NCBI GenBank assembly: GCA_021186555.1 | Contig: JAJKFL010000012.1 | Coordinates: forward strand, 21,463,711-21,527,710 | Direction of reading: 5' to 3' | DNA from: Reticulitermes speratus | Taxonomy: Eukaryota; Arthropoda; Insecta; Blattodea; Rhinotermitidae | DNA length: 64,000 nt | Shown: piece after piece, positions 33,015-44,217 of the stretch | How positions within the stretch are numbered: position 1 is the first letter of the stretch | Layout: each line of letters starts with the position of its first letter | Notes under the pieces: generated by a model | Databases searched by the model: none | What the model was told of the DNA's origin: nothing | What the model saw: only the letters and a program-made list of their open reading frames with translations | Position numbers and translations under genes: made by a program

Positions 33015-33297
33015 CACCATGACCAAACATCGAACGGTCAAGAAACACAGGACGGCAGACAGAAATGAGAAGTAGATCTAAACGTCGAACCCAACCACAC
33101 TACGGTACTGTAGGATACACAAAATCGGCTTGTGCCAACATGGCGACCCACATCACAACGCAACAACTTGACAGAAGATGGTATCACCTTTCTTGTCAAC
33201 CCTTCCCATTCTGAGTCACCCCACTTCTCCTGATTGAACTGCATTACTTGTACTGAAAGGCATGTAAAAGATAAATGATTAATAGACTAATATGTTT
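33015..33297 (+). other. LINE beta 3' UTR and A-rich end
   Basis: Non-coding, ending TGTTTAAAAAAAG. The next bases are the 5' end of copy gamma. Confidence 0.6.
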
Positions 33298-33419
33298 AAA
33301 AAAAGTCTGCAACGAGACACGGAAGCGAGCGGTGGTAGAACGTTTGCATAAGCTGTGTTAGTGAGTAGATGAGAGAGTAATAGTACGGTACAAGTGAAAA
33401 CAAGTCTTCATAGAGCGAC

Positions 33420-34678
33420 ATGAAAGAAAGGAAAGACATTATGGTCTGCACTTTCACCAAGGAAAGCCCACGGGTGTCAGCATTGGACATTCAAGAGTGG
33501 ATACACAACAAACTACAACTTCAAGAACAAGACGTCCGACTGATACAAATAGATGGCATATGACAAGTGTACATAAAGGTAAGAGACACTACCATATTAG
33601 AGAATATTATTGACAACACTAATGGATACGTGACATACGAACATGCGGAAGGCATAACATCTAAAGTACGAATCAACATGACAGGCATAGGCAGGCGCAG
33701 AATACGCATAGCAAACCTGCCACCAGAGATAGCAAAGACGGTAATAAAAGAAACCATAGGGCAATACGTAGACGTAATCGACATACAAGACGAAAAGTGG
33801 ACTGGGGCGTACCGCTATAAAGTAAACAACGGCATTATCAACGCAACGGTCGACTTAAAAAGACACATTCCTTCACATTTAATGATAAAAGGACACAGAG
33901 CTTTAATAGACTATGAAGGACAGCCAAAAACATGCTATGTCTGTAATGAACCGGGCCATGTAGTTACACAATGCCCGAAGAGAGACAAACAACAAAGGAT
34001 AAAAGCAGTACAAGACCGACTGACATGGGCAGACAAAACAAAAGGTGACACAGCGACAACGGAGGGAACAACAGAACTTACCCACCACAAAAAGAGAACG
34101 GACAACCAGCACACAACAACACGAGATGAGGCAAAACAACAAAGCGACACACAACACACAAATGAAGTGATGGAAGTGGAGGACAACAAAACAAACATAA
34201 CTCAAGTACCGAAAACAGACACCACACGAAAAGAACACAAAATGGAAGAGGAGGCAGAAAACCAACAACACGGACTGGACCAACAGGCAGAAGAAAAAGA
34301 CAACATAACCCAGAGAAGAAGAAAAATACGAAGACAACGTGCATTGCCGAAGGACGCAACAGCGGAAGACACAACTTTCACAACATAATCGGAAGAGGGA
34401 CAAGAAGAAAACACACATATCATACGAATAGAAGGCGTTAAAGTCAGAAGGGAAAAAGCTACTACCCCAACGAGGGCGATACCGGAAACAAGGGAGGAAT
34501 TCCCCACCCTCTCAGCGACAACAGGGACGAGAACACTAAACCCAAGACCGTAATAAACAGACTGAAGAAACCAAGGACCGAAATGATGAAGAAGGAGGAG
34601 AACAGCAGTAACAGAAACACCAGAAGCAGGAAGAGTGGGGAGACAGAACAAAATCAACAAACACAGCCGACAAAATAA
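33420..34678 (+). pseudogene. LINE gamma ORF1 (single CCHC knuckle)
   Basis: Starts MKERKDIMVCTFTKESPRV. The N-terminal half (about residues 1-170) is a conserved domain with IQEWIHNKL, IRIANLPPEIAK and RHIPSHLMIKGHRALIDYEGQ in this family. Then one knuckle CYVCNEPGHVVTQC (33933-33974) and a long Thr/Lys/Glu/Gln-rich tail. Defects: TGA at 33561-33563 (a CGA in the related eta copy), TAA at 34386-34388, and a shift near 34545. The end of the final frame is TAA at 34676-34678, overlapping the ORF2 ATG by one base. Confidence 0.8.
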
Positions 34679-34680
34679 TG
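34676..34680 (+). promoter_or_regulatory. UAAUG stop-start overlap between ORF1 and ORF2
   Basis: The ORF1 stop TAA (34676-34678) shares its last A with the ORF2 start ATG (34678-34680). The same pentanucleotide is known to drive termination-reinitiation coupling in the silkworm LINE SART1. Function here is inferred. Confidence 0.5.
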
Positions 34681-35225
34681 ACAGAATACACATACAGCAT
34701 TGCAACGCTCAACATAAACGGGATTAAGGAAGGGACGAGGATGACAATGCTAAATGACTACTGCATAAAACAAGACCTAGATATACTGCTAATACAGGAA
34801 GTAACACATGAAAACTTCACAGATCTACCAAATAGAAACATATACCTCAACGTCGGAACAGATAGAAGAGGCACAGGCATCATAACAAAGAATCACACAG
34901 AATGGAGAAAATAGAAAGACTACCATCAGGATGAGGGATATCAGGATACTGGCAAGGACTATACATAGTTAACATATATGCACCATAAGGTACAAGCAAA
35001 AGAGCTGAAAGAGAAGACTTTTATAAGACAGAAGTGCCATACCTACTACGACACATGTCAAACAACTATATTATAGGTGGAGACTTCAACTGCGTAATAC
35101 ACAAACGAAATTGCCCGGGAACACCAACATACAGCAAAGCATTGGAGACTCTAATCAGACGATGCGGATTAGTGGACGCATGGAACACCGAAACACAGCG
35201 TGTAGGATACACACATTACGCAACA
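34678..35225 (+). pseudogene. LINE gamma ORF2 N-terminus (APE endonuclease)
   Basis: Starts MTEYTYSIATLNINGIKEG; the catalytic-Glu motif is DILLIQEVTHENF. After stops near 34912 and a shift, NNYIIGGDFNC and CGLVDAWNT...VGYTHYA follow. It ends before the SRIDR and SDH-type motifs seen in delta, where PLE-like sequence takes over. Confidence 0.78.
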
Positions 35226-35805
35226 CAACTACTGATCAGTAGGCAGACAGGCGTCACTCACCCGGATACTACATCACAGCTAACAAACACAGATAACGTA
35301 ACACCATGCCAAAACCAGTATAATATACATCTGAATACCGCCTGCAAGGACAATACCCGGTCAACGTAAACAAGATAACAAAACGTGCTTCTAGTGAACA
35401 GTTCCATATACGCAACATAATGTGCTCGCAACTAACGCAGTGTCTACAGCATAAGTGTACGCAACAAGTGATTTGCAACACCTATATGCAACACCCATTG
35501 CAAGTGATCTCAAATACGACGTGAATTTTAGAATTTATTATTTTATTAATGCAGTTTTATAATACCCACACTTGACTGTTTTAATCCACATCTCTGAAAA
35601 ACCTAATGAATGTGTTTGTATTATGTAACTCTAGTTGCCCCTGATGATGGCCAGTTAACTAGCCGAAACATATGTAGGGCTTTTTAACAAACTATTAATT
35701 TTAATAGTGAAGTGCATGTGTTGGTGAATTGTGAAATTATATTGATAAACATGCACGGTAAAAACAATATTACGCATAGGAATGTTGAATAGTTTTTGTT
35801 AACTA
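35226..35805 (+). mobile_element. Penelope-like 3'-end fragment (copy 3)
   Basis: Non-coding segment between LINE gamma and LINE delta that contains a third hammerhead motif. The left boundary is inferred from loss of LINE homology. No RT or endonuclease is present. Confidence 0.55.
35637..35680 (+). ncRNA. Hammerhead ribozyme motif (PLE copy 3)
   Basis: CTGATGA 35641-35647, stem II GGC/GCC extended by AG/CT around a C-A mismatch, GAAAC 35665-35669, ACATATGT, cleavage expected after A35676. Stem I pairs GCCC (35637-35640) with GGGC (35677-35680). Compared with ACCC/GGGT in copy 1 this is a compensated base-pair change. Confidence 0.8.
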
Positions 35806-35809
35806 CATA

Positions 35810-38800
35810 GCGTTGATATATTACTGATACAGGAGGTTACATACGAAGACTTCAACCAAATAGCACACCACAACAAGTACTTTAATGTGGGCACAGACCA
35901 TAGAGGTACAGCAATCTTTACTAAAAAAAATATACAGTTAGATGATCTAAGATATCTCCCCTCCGGGCGAGGAATTGCAGGGAAACACCATAATCTTTAC
36001 ATAATAAATTTGTACGCTCCCTCTGGTACTGGGAGGAAAAAGGAACGGGAAGATTTCATTACGACGGAAGTACCCTACCTCCTACAACAAGTGGGGTCTG
36101 ATTATATTATCGGAGGGGACTATAACTGTGTGTTGAGTGACGCAGACTGTACTGGAAATCCAACCAAAAGCAGAGCATTGGAGCAAATGTTACGTGGATG
36201 CCATCTAGTTGACGCATGGAACAGTGTCACGAACCCCTTAGGATATACACATCATACGAACGGCGGTGCGTCCAGAATTGATCGCTCTTACATGTCGACA
36301 AATGTACACGATAGATAAATAGACACCACCGCGGAAGTGACAGCTTTCACCGACCACCACGCGATAAAACTAAGACTCCGAAACACTCACATAACCCCGC
36401 AATGGGGGAGACCGCATTGGAAGCTCAACACGAGCCTGTTGCTTCAGCCAGAGGTCAGGTCGGAGCTGCAACTGAAATGGGAAAATTTGAAAAGCAAGCG
36501 GAAATGGTACGACGAAATAGGACAATGGTGGGAGAGGTGTGCTAAGAAGGAGATTAAAAAACTCTTTCAACAGCTCGGTAGGGATAGAGCACAAATCTGG
36601 AAAACAATACTTGAATTTTATTACACATGCCTGTATGACCTCTTACAACAACCATGTTCTTTCGCTGCACTAAATGTTAAAATTAAACAATTCAAAGGTA
36701 AAATCATCAACTACAACAACTAAAAGTGGAACTCAGGAACCCTTCGATGCCTCCGGACGAACCCCTGTCCCTATATCATATTATCAAACGACAAAAGCGG
36801 CGGACGACTAACCTCGTTTCTACAGTGACGGACAAAGAAGGCAACCAGCATACTGCGCAGCATAACATTAGTAGCACTTCTTTTATAGTGAACTACAAAC
36901 ACTCTTCGCCCCCCTACCCACACAACACGACAGCAGGGAACGGATATATAACGCTGTTGACGCTGACATCGGAGACGACGCACAAGCACTTCTGGAGCAA
37001 CCCTGAACGCTGTCTGAACTACAGGCAGCCATCAATCAAGCGCCGAAAAAACAAGTCACCTGGGGCTGACGGCCTTACTGCAGAGTTTTACCAATGGGGA
37101 ATTGAGATTCTACAAAACGAGTTACTAGAACTGTATAATACTTTTTTTACAACGGGCCACACGACTCCGAAATTCACACAAGGAATAATAGTATGCATAC
37201 CAAAAGGCACACACCCAAAAACAGTTGAGGACTATCGCCCACTGACACTAATGAACACAGACTATAAAATCTATGCTAGGATTATAGCCAATCGCATCAA
37301 GCAGACATCACATCACGTATTACATGATGCTCAATATAATGCTACGGGGGCAAGGAACATTTTAGATGCAGCGACAGCACTGCGTGACGTAATTGCGGCA
37401 GGAAATACAAGGAGGGGTGGCATGTGCCTTGTCACCCTCGACTTCCAAAGTGCCTTTAACAATATTTCACATGAGTACATGTACGGTGTTCTGAGAAGAT
37501 ACAAATACGGTACACGAATTACGGGGGCTATCACTTCCTTGTACGAACATGCCACGTCGTGTGTCTCAATCAACGGACGTTTAAAGAAAGATTTTCAGCT
37601 GGGACGCTCTATACGGCAAGGATGTCCACTTAGTACTCCTTTGTACGCTTTGGCAGTGAACCCCTTTCTCCTGTTAACACACAAACATCTGGCCAGTATC
37701 CGAATGGGGCAACGTGCTGTAGCGTGCGTAGCGTATGCAGATGACATTACGGTGATAATCAACAACGAAAAGGAATCGCACACTCCAACTCAACTCATTG
37801 CCAGCTATAAAGAAGTCTCTGGCGCGAAGATAAACTGGATTAAAACAAAGGCCCTCCCTATTGGGAACTGGGACCGTACACGACCTTTGGCGGGACTACG
37901 GTATACTTCCGAGGCCACAATATTAGGCATTACTTTCCGCTCGAACATACCTGCAGCGGTGGAAAGTACTTGGAATAAGAAACTACAGCAATTACACGTA
38001 GGTGTCCGGGACCAAAATATCCTCAGATTAGACCTACAACAAAGAATATGGCGTGTAAGACGTGGGTGTTGGCAAAATTGTGGTTTGCCGCACAAGTACT
38101 ACCGATCACAACAAAGTATAGTAGCACAATTACGTCCTACATCACCAAGATTATATGGTCTGGCTGGATATTCCGCGTTCCACTTTCGACATTATATAAA
38201 AAGCGGAAAGGAGGAGGATTAGGGATGGTTCACGTATTGGCCAAATGTGAAGCACTTTACCTTAACAGAATGCACCGACAGTTGATGAAACAAGACAACT
38301 TGACGTCACAGTGGATAATGCAACATAAACGGCTCATGCAAACTGCCTGCCCGCCTAATTGGGTGGACTTATCAATGGAAACTGAATATTTGCGGGCATA
38401 CCTACAAGATGGGGTATATATACCAGCGATATTACAACACACGGGCAATCGGCAAAGACTCAGATGCATTTACACCGCACAATTCCACAAATATTGTGCA
38501 AGGCACTCTAAGCTACTGCCTAGAGTGCAGGCCAAACAACCACAAATTAAATGGGAGAGAGTATGGGCCAATATCAGCAATAAAGTCCTTCCACGACGCG
38601 TCCAAACTACTTGGTACACAATCCTGCATGATGTAATTCCAACCAGCCAGCGATTACATGCTATTCATCTACAGGACAGCGATACTTGCTACGTATGTCA
38701 GCAAACGGACACCTTACTACACAGGTACACCACTTGCTCCAAACCTAGTGATATATGGACCTGGACGAGACAACGAATTGCGGTTTTTTACGTGTTAATG

Positions 38801-39033
38801 CAAGGCACGTACCGGACGAATGGATCACCGTCCCGTCTTTTCAAATATACTCGCCACAGAGAAACAATGCTACAACATGGATGCTGGGGAATATGATCCA
38901 ATATGTGCATGATAACAGCCTTTTAAATATGGAAGATTATATAGATTTCCTCAGAAGGGCTAGATGGAAGGAGCGTACACATCGTGTAGGACTTAACACT
39001 TGTGGTAACTACCTAGACGTTATAGATTATTGA
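35810..39033 (+). pseudogene. LINE delta ORF2: endonuclease, RT, Cys/His box
   Basis: Endonuclease: DILLIQEVTYEDF, YLPSGRGIAG, YIIGGDYNCV, GASRIDRSYM, FTDHHAIKLR (in-frame TAA at 36316-36318). After a shift near 36720, RT is open for ~490 codons: KSPGADGLTAEFYQWG, VEDYRPLTLMNTDYKIYARI, LVTLDFQSAFNNISH (A), SIRQGCPLSTPLYAL (B), CVAYADDITVIINN (C), INWIKTKALPIG. Shifts near 38050 and 38790 precede CYVCQQTDTLLHRYTTC and the end YLDVIDY at 39031. Known for the family: target-primed reverse transcription. The most complete RT for classifying this LINE. Confidence 0.85.
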
Positions 39034-39276
39034 AACACTACATGGTGCACGGAGTACACTGCGCCAATGATGGGAAGTCAAGGCCAAGGATGGGCATTAG
39101 ACGGAGGACGTCCCACCGCGTCCACAGCTACATGAGAAAATGGTCAATATGTAGTTCAGGAATTCATCATAAACTACATCACGATCATGATCGTAAGTGA
39201 AGCAGTATCAGCAGAAGTAAGCATAGCAAGCACTTGCCATCAATCGTGAAGGAATACAATGAACAACATCCTTATA
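39034..39276 (+). other. LINE delta 3' UTR, first part
   Basis: Non-coding, interrupted by the mariner-superfamily element. Continues at 40602-40650 and ends TTTGGTTTAAAAAAAA. Confidence 0.6.
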
Positions 39277-40601
39277 CAGGGTCCGGCAGGAAACCCTGAC
39301 GATTTTGCAAAACTGCTGTGAGTGGTACCGTTGGCGTGGGGAAGTTGTCCTTGAGTGCCCTTCTAGCAAGACTCAAAGCATTTCAGTTGCCATGGAGCGC
39401 TGGTCGGTACAGCATCGGGCTTTCGCTGTGGAGACGTATTTAAAAAACAACGATTCTGTTGTTATGGCTCAGCGGATATTTCGTCGGCACTTCAATATTC
39501 ATCGGAACGACAGTGTCCCTAGTCGCAATACTGTACTGTTGTGGGTGAGAAACTTCAGAGAGACAGCTTCTGCAGCGAAAAGAAAACCTCCCGGAAGAGA
39601 ACCTTCACTTAGAACTCCTGAGAACATCGAACGAGTGCGTCAGGCTTTTGTCAGAAGTCCTCGGCGATCAGCAAGCAGAAATGCCATTGCGTTAAGAATG
39701 TCCGATCGTACGGTGCGCCGAATATTGAATGAGGACTTAAATTTTCATCCTTAAAAAATGGTTATGGTTCAAGCAATAAATGATCAAGACACTGTAAATC
39801 GGAAAACTCTTTGTGAGGCTCTGTTGAACGCTCTACAGAACGACGACTTTAACCACGTTCTAATGACAGATGAAGCAAATTTTCATCTTTGTGGCAATGT
39901 CAATTCTCAAAACTGTCGCTACTGGGCAAACGAGAACCCTCGCGATATTCAACAGCAACCTTTACATTCTGAGAAGGTTATTGTTTGGTGTAGCATCTTT
40001 TGGGGTGATCGGCCCCTACTTCTTTGAAGACGAGGCAGGCAGGGCAGTAACAGTAAATTCTGCCCGCTACACTGAGATGCTTCGCACATTTCTGGAACCG
40101 GAGTTGCAGAGACTTGGTGTTGAAACCCAGACGCTCTGGTTTCAGCAAGACGGGGCAACGGCTCACACTGCGAGGAATGCAATGCGAGTCCTCAAAGACA
40201 TGTTCTCAGCTCGCGTGATCTCACGAAGAGGGACTATTGAATGGCCTGCAAGATCGCCCGACCTCAACGCCTGTGACTTCTTCCTCTGGGGATATCTAAA
40301 GAGCAAGGTGTAAGAAAATAAACCAAGGACAACGATGGACTTGAAACAGAACATCAGGGACGAAGTGGCAGCAATTTCTCCCATCATGCTGCAACGAGTG
40401 ATGCAGAACTTCCAGAAACGCTTGCGGGAATATGTTGACAACAATGGATGCCACCTCACAGACACAATATTCAGAAAGTGAATATTGTAATTAAAATGCT
40501 TTGAGATGAAGTTAAATTTATTAATAAATTCACCTAAAAAGATAGTACACTTTTCATTTCATTTTAACTTAAAAATTGTCAGGTTTTTCTGCCGGGCCCT
40601 G
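39277..40601 (+). mobile_element. Tc1/mariner-superfamily element, DD41D spacing
   Basis: 1325 bp with ends CAGGGTCCGGCAGGAAACC and the inverted GGTTTTTCTGCCGGGCCCTG, flanked by TA (39275-39276, 40602-40603). It encodes one transposase with DUF4817-like HTH N-terminus. The spacing between the second and third catalytic aspartates counts 41 residues. Two nonsense codons and one frameshift make it inactive. Confidence 0.88.
39391..40481 (+). pseudogene. DD41D transposase
   Basis: Start chosen at MERWSVQHRAFAVETYLKN, the usual beginning of this insect family. The N-terminal HTH region has RRHFNIHRNDSVPSRNTVLLW-like sequence, then SDRTVRRILNEDLNFHP. Catalytic motifs: LMTDEANFHL (D1), WFQQDGATAHTA (D2), SPDLNACDFFLWG (D3). 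Defects: TAA at 39752-39754 and 40312-40314, each where TAC would fit the family, and a shift near 39985. C-terminal part LKQNIRDEVAAI...YVDNNGCHLTDTIF follows to 40481. Cut-and-paste transposase, dead here. Confidence 0.87.
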
Positions 40602-40734
40602 TATATATTGAAATGTAACTATTAGTACATAATAAAGTTTGGTTTAAAAAAAATCCCCAGTTCAGCTCGAGACACGGAGCGAGAATGGTACTACACACAC
40701 CACGCAACACGGTATCAGTAGAACCTTTTACACC

Positions 40735-41325
40735 GAACTCAAGGCACTCTTCGAAAAGCTACCTAAGCAAGACGAACAGATAGAACACATATATAACGCT
40801 ATCTCAACCTCAATCGATAGACAACCAAGGACTACTGGAACGCCCAATAACATTGCAGGAAATACAACTTGCTATAGCCCAGGCGCCGAGGAACAAGTCA
40901 CCAGGAGTAGATGGAATCACAGCAGAATTTTACCAATGGAGGGTCGATATCGTACAACAAGACTTATTACACCTGTACAACGATTATTTTACAGCAGGGC
41001 CCACGTCGTATACATACGCAAAGGGGATAATTGTCTGTATACCGAAAATCAACCACCCAAAAACAGTGGAAGACTACCGCCCCTAACGCTTATGAATACG
41101 GACTACAAAATCAACGCCAGAATTATAGCAAACCGTCTTAAACCCACAATGAACCAAGTACTCCACGAAACACAGTACAGTGCAATAGCGGGACGGAACA
41201 TATTGGATGCGGCAGCAGCACTTCGAGACGTCATCGCGGCGGGAAACAGCAAACGTGGCGGCATTTGCCTCATAACCTTGGACTTTAAAAATGCCTTTAA
41301 CAACATCTCCCACAAATATCTATTA
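40735..41325 (+). pseudogene. LINE epsilon RT, first part
   Basis: Readable ALFEKLPKQDEQ, LQEIQLAIAQAPRNKSPGVDG, then after shifts LMNTDYKINARIIANRLK and LITLDFKNAFNNISHKY (motif A). The insertion follows immediately. Confidence 0.78.
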
Positions 41326-42088
41326 TTATTATTATTATTATTTACTGCAATTGGGTTTTCACCCGGTGGCAGTAGTCCTTACACTAGTACACACAATACA
41401 AATGGACATATAAATATACATAAAATTAACAATACAAAACAAACTATACACAATTACAAAACAAAATACATACAGTAAATACAAGTACACACATTATAAC
41501 ACTGTACACACATTATAAAAACATCCACACCTTGCAAAAGCATCCACTCCTTACAAAAGCATCCACACCTTACAAAAACATCCATACCTTACAAATACAT
41601 CCACACCTTACAAAAACACCCATACACATACAAAACAAAATACATACAGTAAATACAAGTACACATATTAGAAAAACCCCGTTCACACCTTACAAAAACA
41701 CCCATGAAAATACAAAACAAAATACATACAGTAAATACAAGTACTCATATTAGAACACCGTACACACCTTACAAAAAACACCCATACACATACAAAATTA
41801 AATACATACAGTAAATACAAGTACACACATTAGAACACCGTACACACATTACAAAAACATCTGCACCTTACAAAAGCATCCACTCCTTACAAAAGCATCC
41901 ACACCTTACAAATACATCCATACCTTACAAAAACACCCATACACATACAAAACAAAATACATACAGTAAATACAAATACACATATTAGAAAACCGTACGC
42001 ACCTTACTAAAACACCCTTACACATACAAAACAAAATACATACAGTAAACAAAATACATACAGTAAATACAAGTACACATATTAGAAC
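41326..42088. repeat. Minisatellite-bearing insertion in LINE epsilon RT
   Basis: Begins with (TAT)n, then a short unique part (GGTTTTCACCCGGTGGCAG), then ~80-bp units starting ACATACAGTAAATACAAG. Within some units a 15-18-bp subrepeat (CATCCACACCTTACAAAA) is expanded several times. The plus strand is strongly A/C-rich. LINE RT resumes at 42089. Confidence 0.85.
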
Positions 42089-43272
42089 ACTGAGGAAATA
42101 CAATTACGGTACAAAGGTCACGAGAGCAATAATATCTTTGTATGAACACGCCTCCTCATGTGTATCAATTAATGGACGATTCACCAATGACTTCCACCTG
42201 AGAAGCTCCATAAGGCAGAGCTGCCCCCTCAGCTCCATATTATATGCACTGGCGGTTAATCCCTTCCTCATGTTAATTAATGAACACCTCTCAGGAATCC
42301 GGATTGGACAACGGCGTACAGTGGCGTGTGTAGCTTATGCGGATGACATCACGATAGTCATCAATAACGAGCGGGATCTGCAAATTTTAATCCGCCTCAT
42401 TGCTATGAGGAGGCCACGGGTGCGAAAATTAATTGGGACAAGACAAAAGCCCTCCCCATTGGTAATTGGAACAGGGAGCTGTCACTAGCAGGAATAAAGT
42501 ACACGAGCGAGGCTACCATTCTAGGTATTAACTTTGGACATGACATTCCTACGGCGATAGAGTACACCTGGACACGAAAAATCCAACAGACACACAGCAG
42601 CGTCAAAGACCAAAATAGCAGGCGACTAGACTTACAGCAGAGGATATGGGTATGCAACAAGTGGTTTTTGTCCAAACTGTGGTACGCTGCGCAGGTGATG
42701 CCGATAACAACCCGACACGCAGCACAAATAACGACAACTATAACAAGATTCCTGTGGGCCGGCTGGATCTTTCGGGTGCCGCTTTGAACTGTGTACAGGA
42801 AGAGATCGGACGGAGTATTAGATATGGCCCATATACAGGACAAATGCAATACATTGTACATCAAAAGAATTCAGCAACAGGTGGGCAACCATGACCATTT
42901 AACGGCACAGTGGATACGACAATATCACGGGCTAATACAAACAGACTCCCCCCAAATTGGACACCTCTCCCGTATAAGAGAGAACACCTCCGACTATATT
43001 TTCAAGAAAGAGCGTACATACCGGAACTACAGCACCAGCATTCCGACTGTCAACAGATACGAAGAGTATATGCTATACAATTTCATAAGTACAATGCAAC
43101 AAACCCACATACGGCGCCTAGAATACAATCTAAATGCCCGATTGTTCCATGGCCGTTGGTATGGAAGAATATAAACGCCAAAACTCTTCCACAGGAAATC
43201 AAGATAACATGGTACGTAATATTACACGACATTGTACCTACAAACCAGACTGCATGCCATTAATTTACATAA
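42089..43272 (+). pseudogene. LINE epsilon RT, second part
   Basis: RKYNYGTKVTRAIISLYEHASSCVSINGRF, SIRQSCPLSSILYALAVNP (motif B, Gly of RQG changed to Ser), CVAYADDITIVINN (motif C), then LDLQQRIWV...FLSKLWYAAQV and WPLVWKNINAKTLPQEIK in shifted frames. It is interrupted after INLH by a jockey fragment. Confidence 0.78.
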
Positions 43273-43684
43273 GGCGCTGGGGACACTGCGACAGCTGTTC
43301 CCTCTCCTTAGCAGAGACTCACACCTGGCAACGTCAACTTAACTGCTTCTCTACACTACAGCCATCCGATCAATAGTAACATATGCTGCACCTGCCTGGT
43401 GCTCTATCAGCCAATCCACATATAATCAGCTCCAAGTGCTACAAAATAAATGCTTACGCATAACTGCAAATGCACCAAGATATACACCTATAACAGACCT
43501 ACATTCTGCGCTTGGAATTGAGTACATCAGGACATATATGCTTCAGATTTCAGCTAGATTCTATACCAAATGTGAAACAAACGATAATCCTCTAGTCGCG
43601 ACCATAGGACAATATAACCTGACCGACTTAATGAATATGTACACAAGGTACAGCCACAAACGTCCTAAGCATGCCCTGCTGTAA
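43273..43684 (+). pseudogene. Jockey ORF2 C-terminus
   Basis: Contains the post-RT block (TLRQLFPLLSRDS; VTYAAPAWCSIS; LQVLQNKCLRITANAPRYTP) and ends SHKRPKHALL with a stop at 43684. It resembles the end of the jockey at 31400-31730 but differs in sequence. Confidence 0.82.
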
Positions 43685-43890
43685 ATAACCATGATTGAAT
43701 GGTAGTGTTTTTTGCTCGTCTTTTCACTACTCTTACGATGATGGCATATCCCAGCTCAACAATCAAGAGGGAAGAAAATTCTAACTAAACATGACGGGGC
43801 AATTGGTATCAAGGAACAATTATAATTAGATTAATGTGTACCTGTTGATGTAATTACAGAGAAATAAATGAAAGACTTTTTTTAAAAAAA
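43273..43890 (+). mobile_element. 5'-truncated jockey fragment
   Basis: 618 bp with the jockey ORF2 C-terminus, 3' UTR and A-rich end, flanked by ACATAA (43267-43272 and 43891-43896). The LINE frame rejoins across it. Confidence 0.85.
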
Positions 43891-44217
43891 ACATAACGAT
43901 GACAAATACAATTACTGTCAGCAGACGGATACATTACTTCATAGACGCGGCAGAGGATTGCATGTTTTCTCCGAATCAATTCACAATATGTATCAGAAGA
44001 GTGGATCACTGCACCGGCTTTTAAGATACACCCATTACAACGACATAACGCTACAATGTGGCTGTTGGGGCATATGCTCCACTACATTCACAACAACCGC
44101 CTTATAACCATGGACGACTATTTGGACTTCCTCAGACGTGCACGATGGAAGGAATATACGCAACGGGGCGGCTTCAAAAATTGCGGACACTATCTGGACG
44201 TGATTGACTATAAATAA
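43891..44217 (+). pseudogene. LINE epsilon ORF2 C-terminal end
   Basis: Reads YNYCQQTDTLLHR, a ~45-bp deletion removes the RYT...C part of the Cys/His box, then LHVFSESIHN-type sequence in shifted frame, WLLGHMLHYIHNNRL and YLDVIDYK with TAA at 44215-44217. Confidence 0.75.

Larger units (their letters stand above)
23895..33297 (+). mobile_element. LINE copy beta (L1/Tx1-like), with nested insertions
   Basis: Starts 5'-truncated at the end of the ORF1 zinc knuckle (about 23900), then the ORF1 tail, endonuclease, RT and C-terminal Cys/His domain, ending in an A-rich tail at about 33289-33297. It is interrupted by a solo LTR (24799-25631) and a jockey element (27688-31946). It is directly followed by the 5' end of LINE gamma. 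Confidence 0.85.
33298..35225 (+). mobile_element. LINE copy gamma: 5' end, ORF1, start of ORF2
   Basis: Begins with the family 5' UTR (CAACGAGACACGGAAGCGAG) directly at the tail of beta. It has a nearly complete ORF1 and the first two thirds of the endonuclease, then breaks off near 35225, where Penelope-like tail sequence starts. It lacks RT. Confidence 0.8.
35806..40650 (+). mobile_element. LINE copy delta (L1/Tx1-like), 5'-truncated
   Basis: Starts inside the endonuclease (VDILLIQEVTY near 35812) and runs through the best-preserved RT in the window to YLDVIDY and an A-rich tail at 40640-40650. A DD41D mariner-superfamily element sits in the 3' UTR. It is joined directly to the 5' end of copy epsilon. 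Confidence 0.85.

Noticed and set aside
34202-34705. Long minus-strand ORFs over LINE ORF1 (also 33903-34418, 51310-51738)
   Set aside because: Cys/Leu/Val/Phe-rich translations antisense to the low-complexity ORF1 tails; composition artefact.
41326-42088. CRISPR-like repeat-spacer array
   Set aside because: Units are contiguous and degenerate with no unique spacers, and the genome is eukaryotic.
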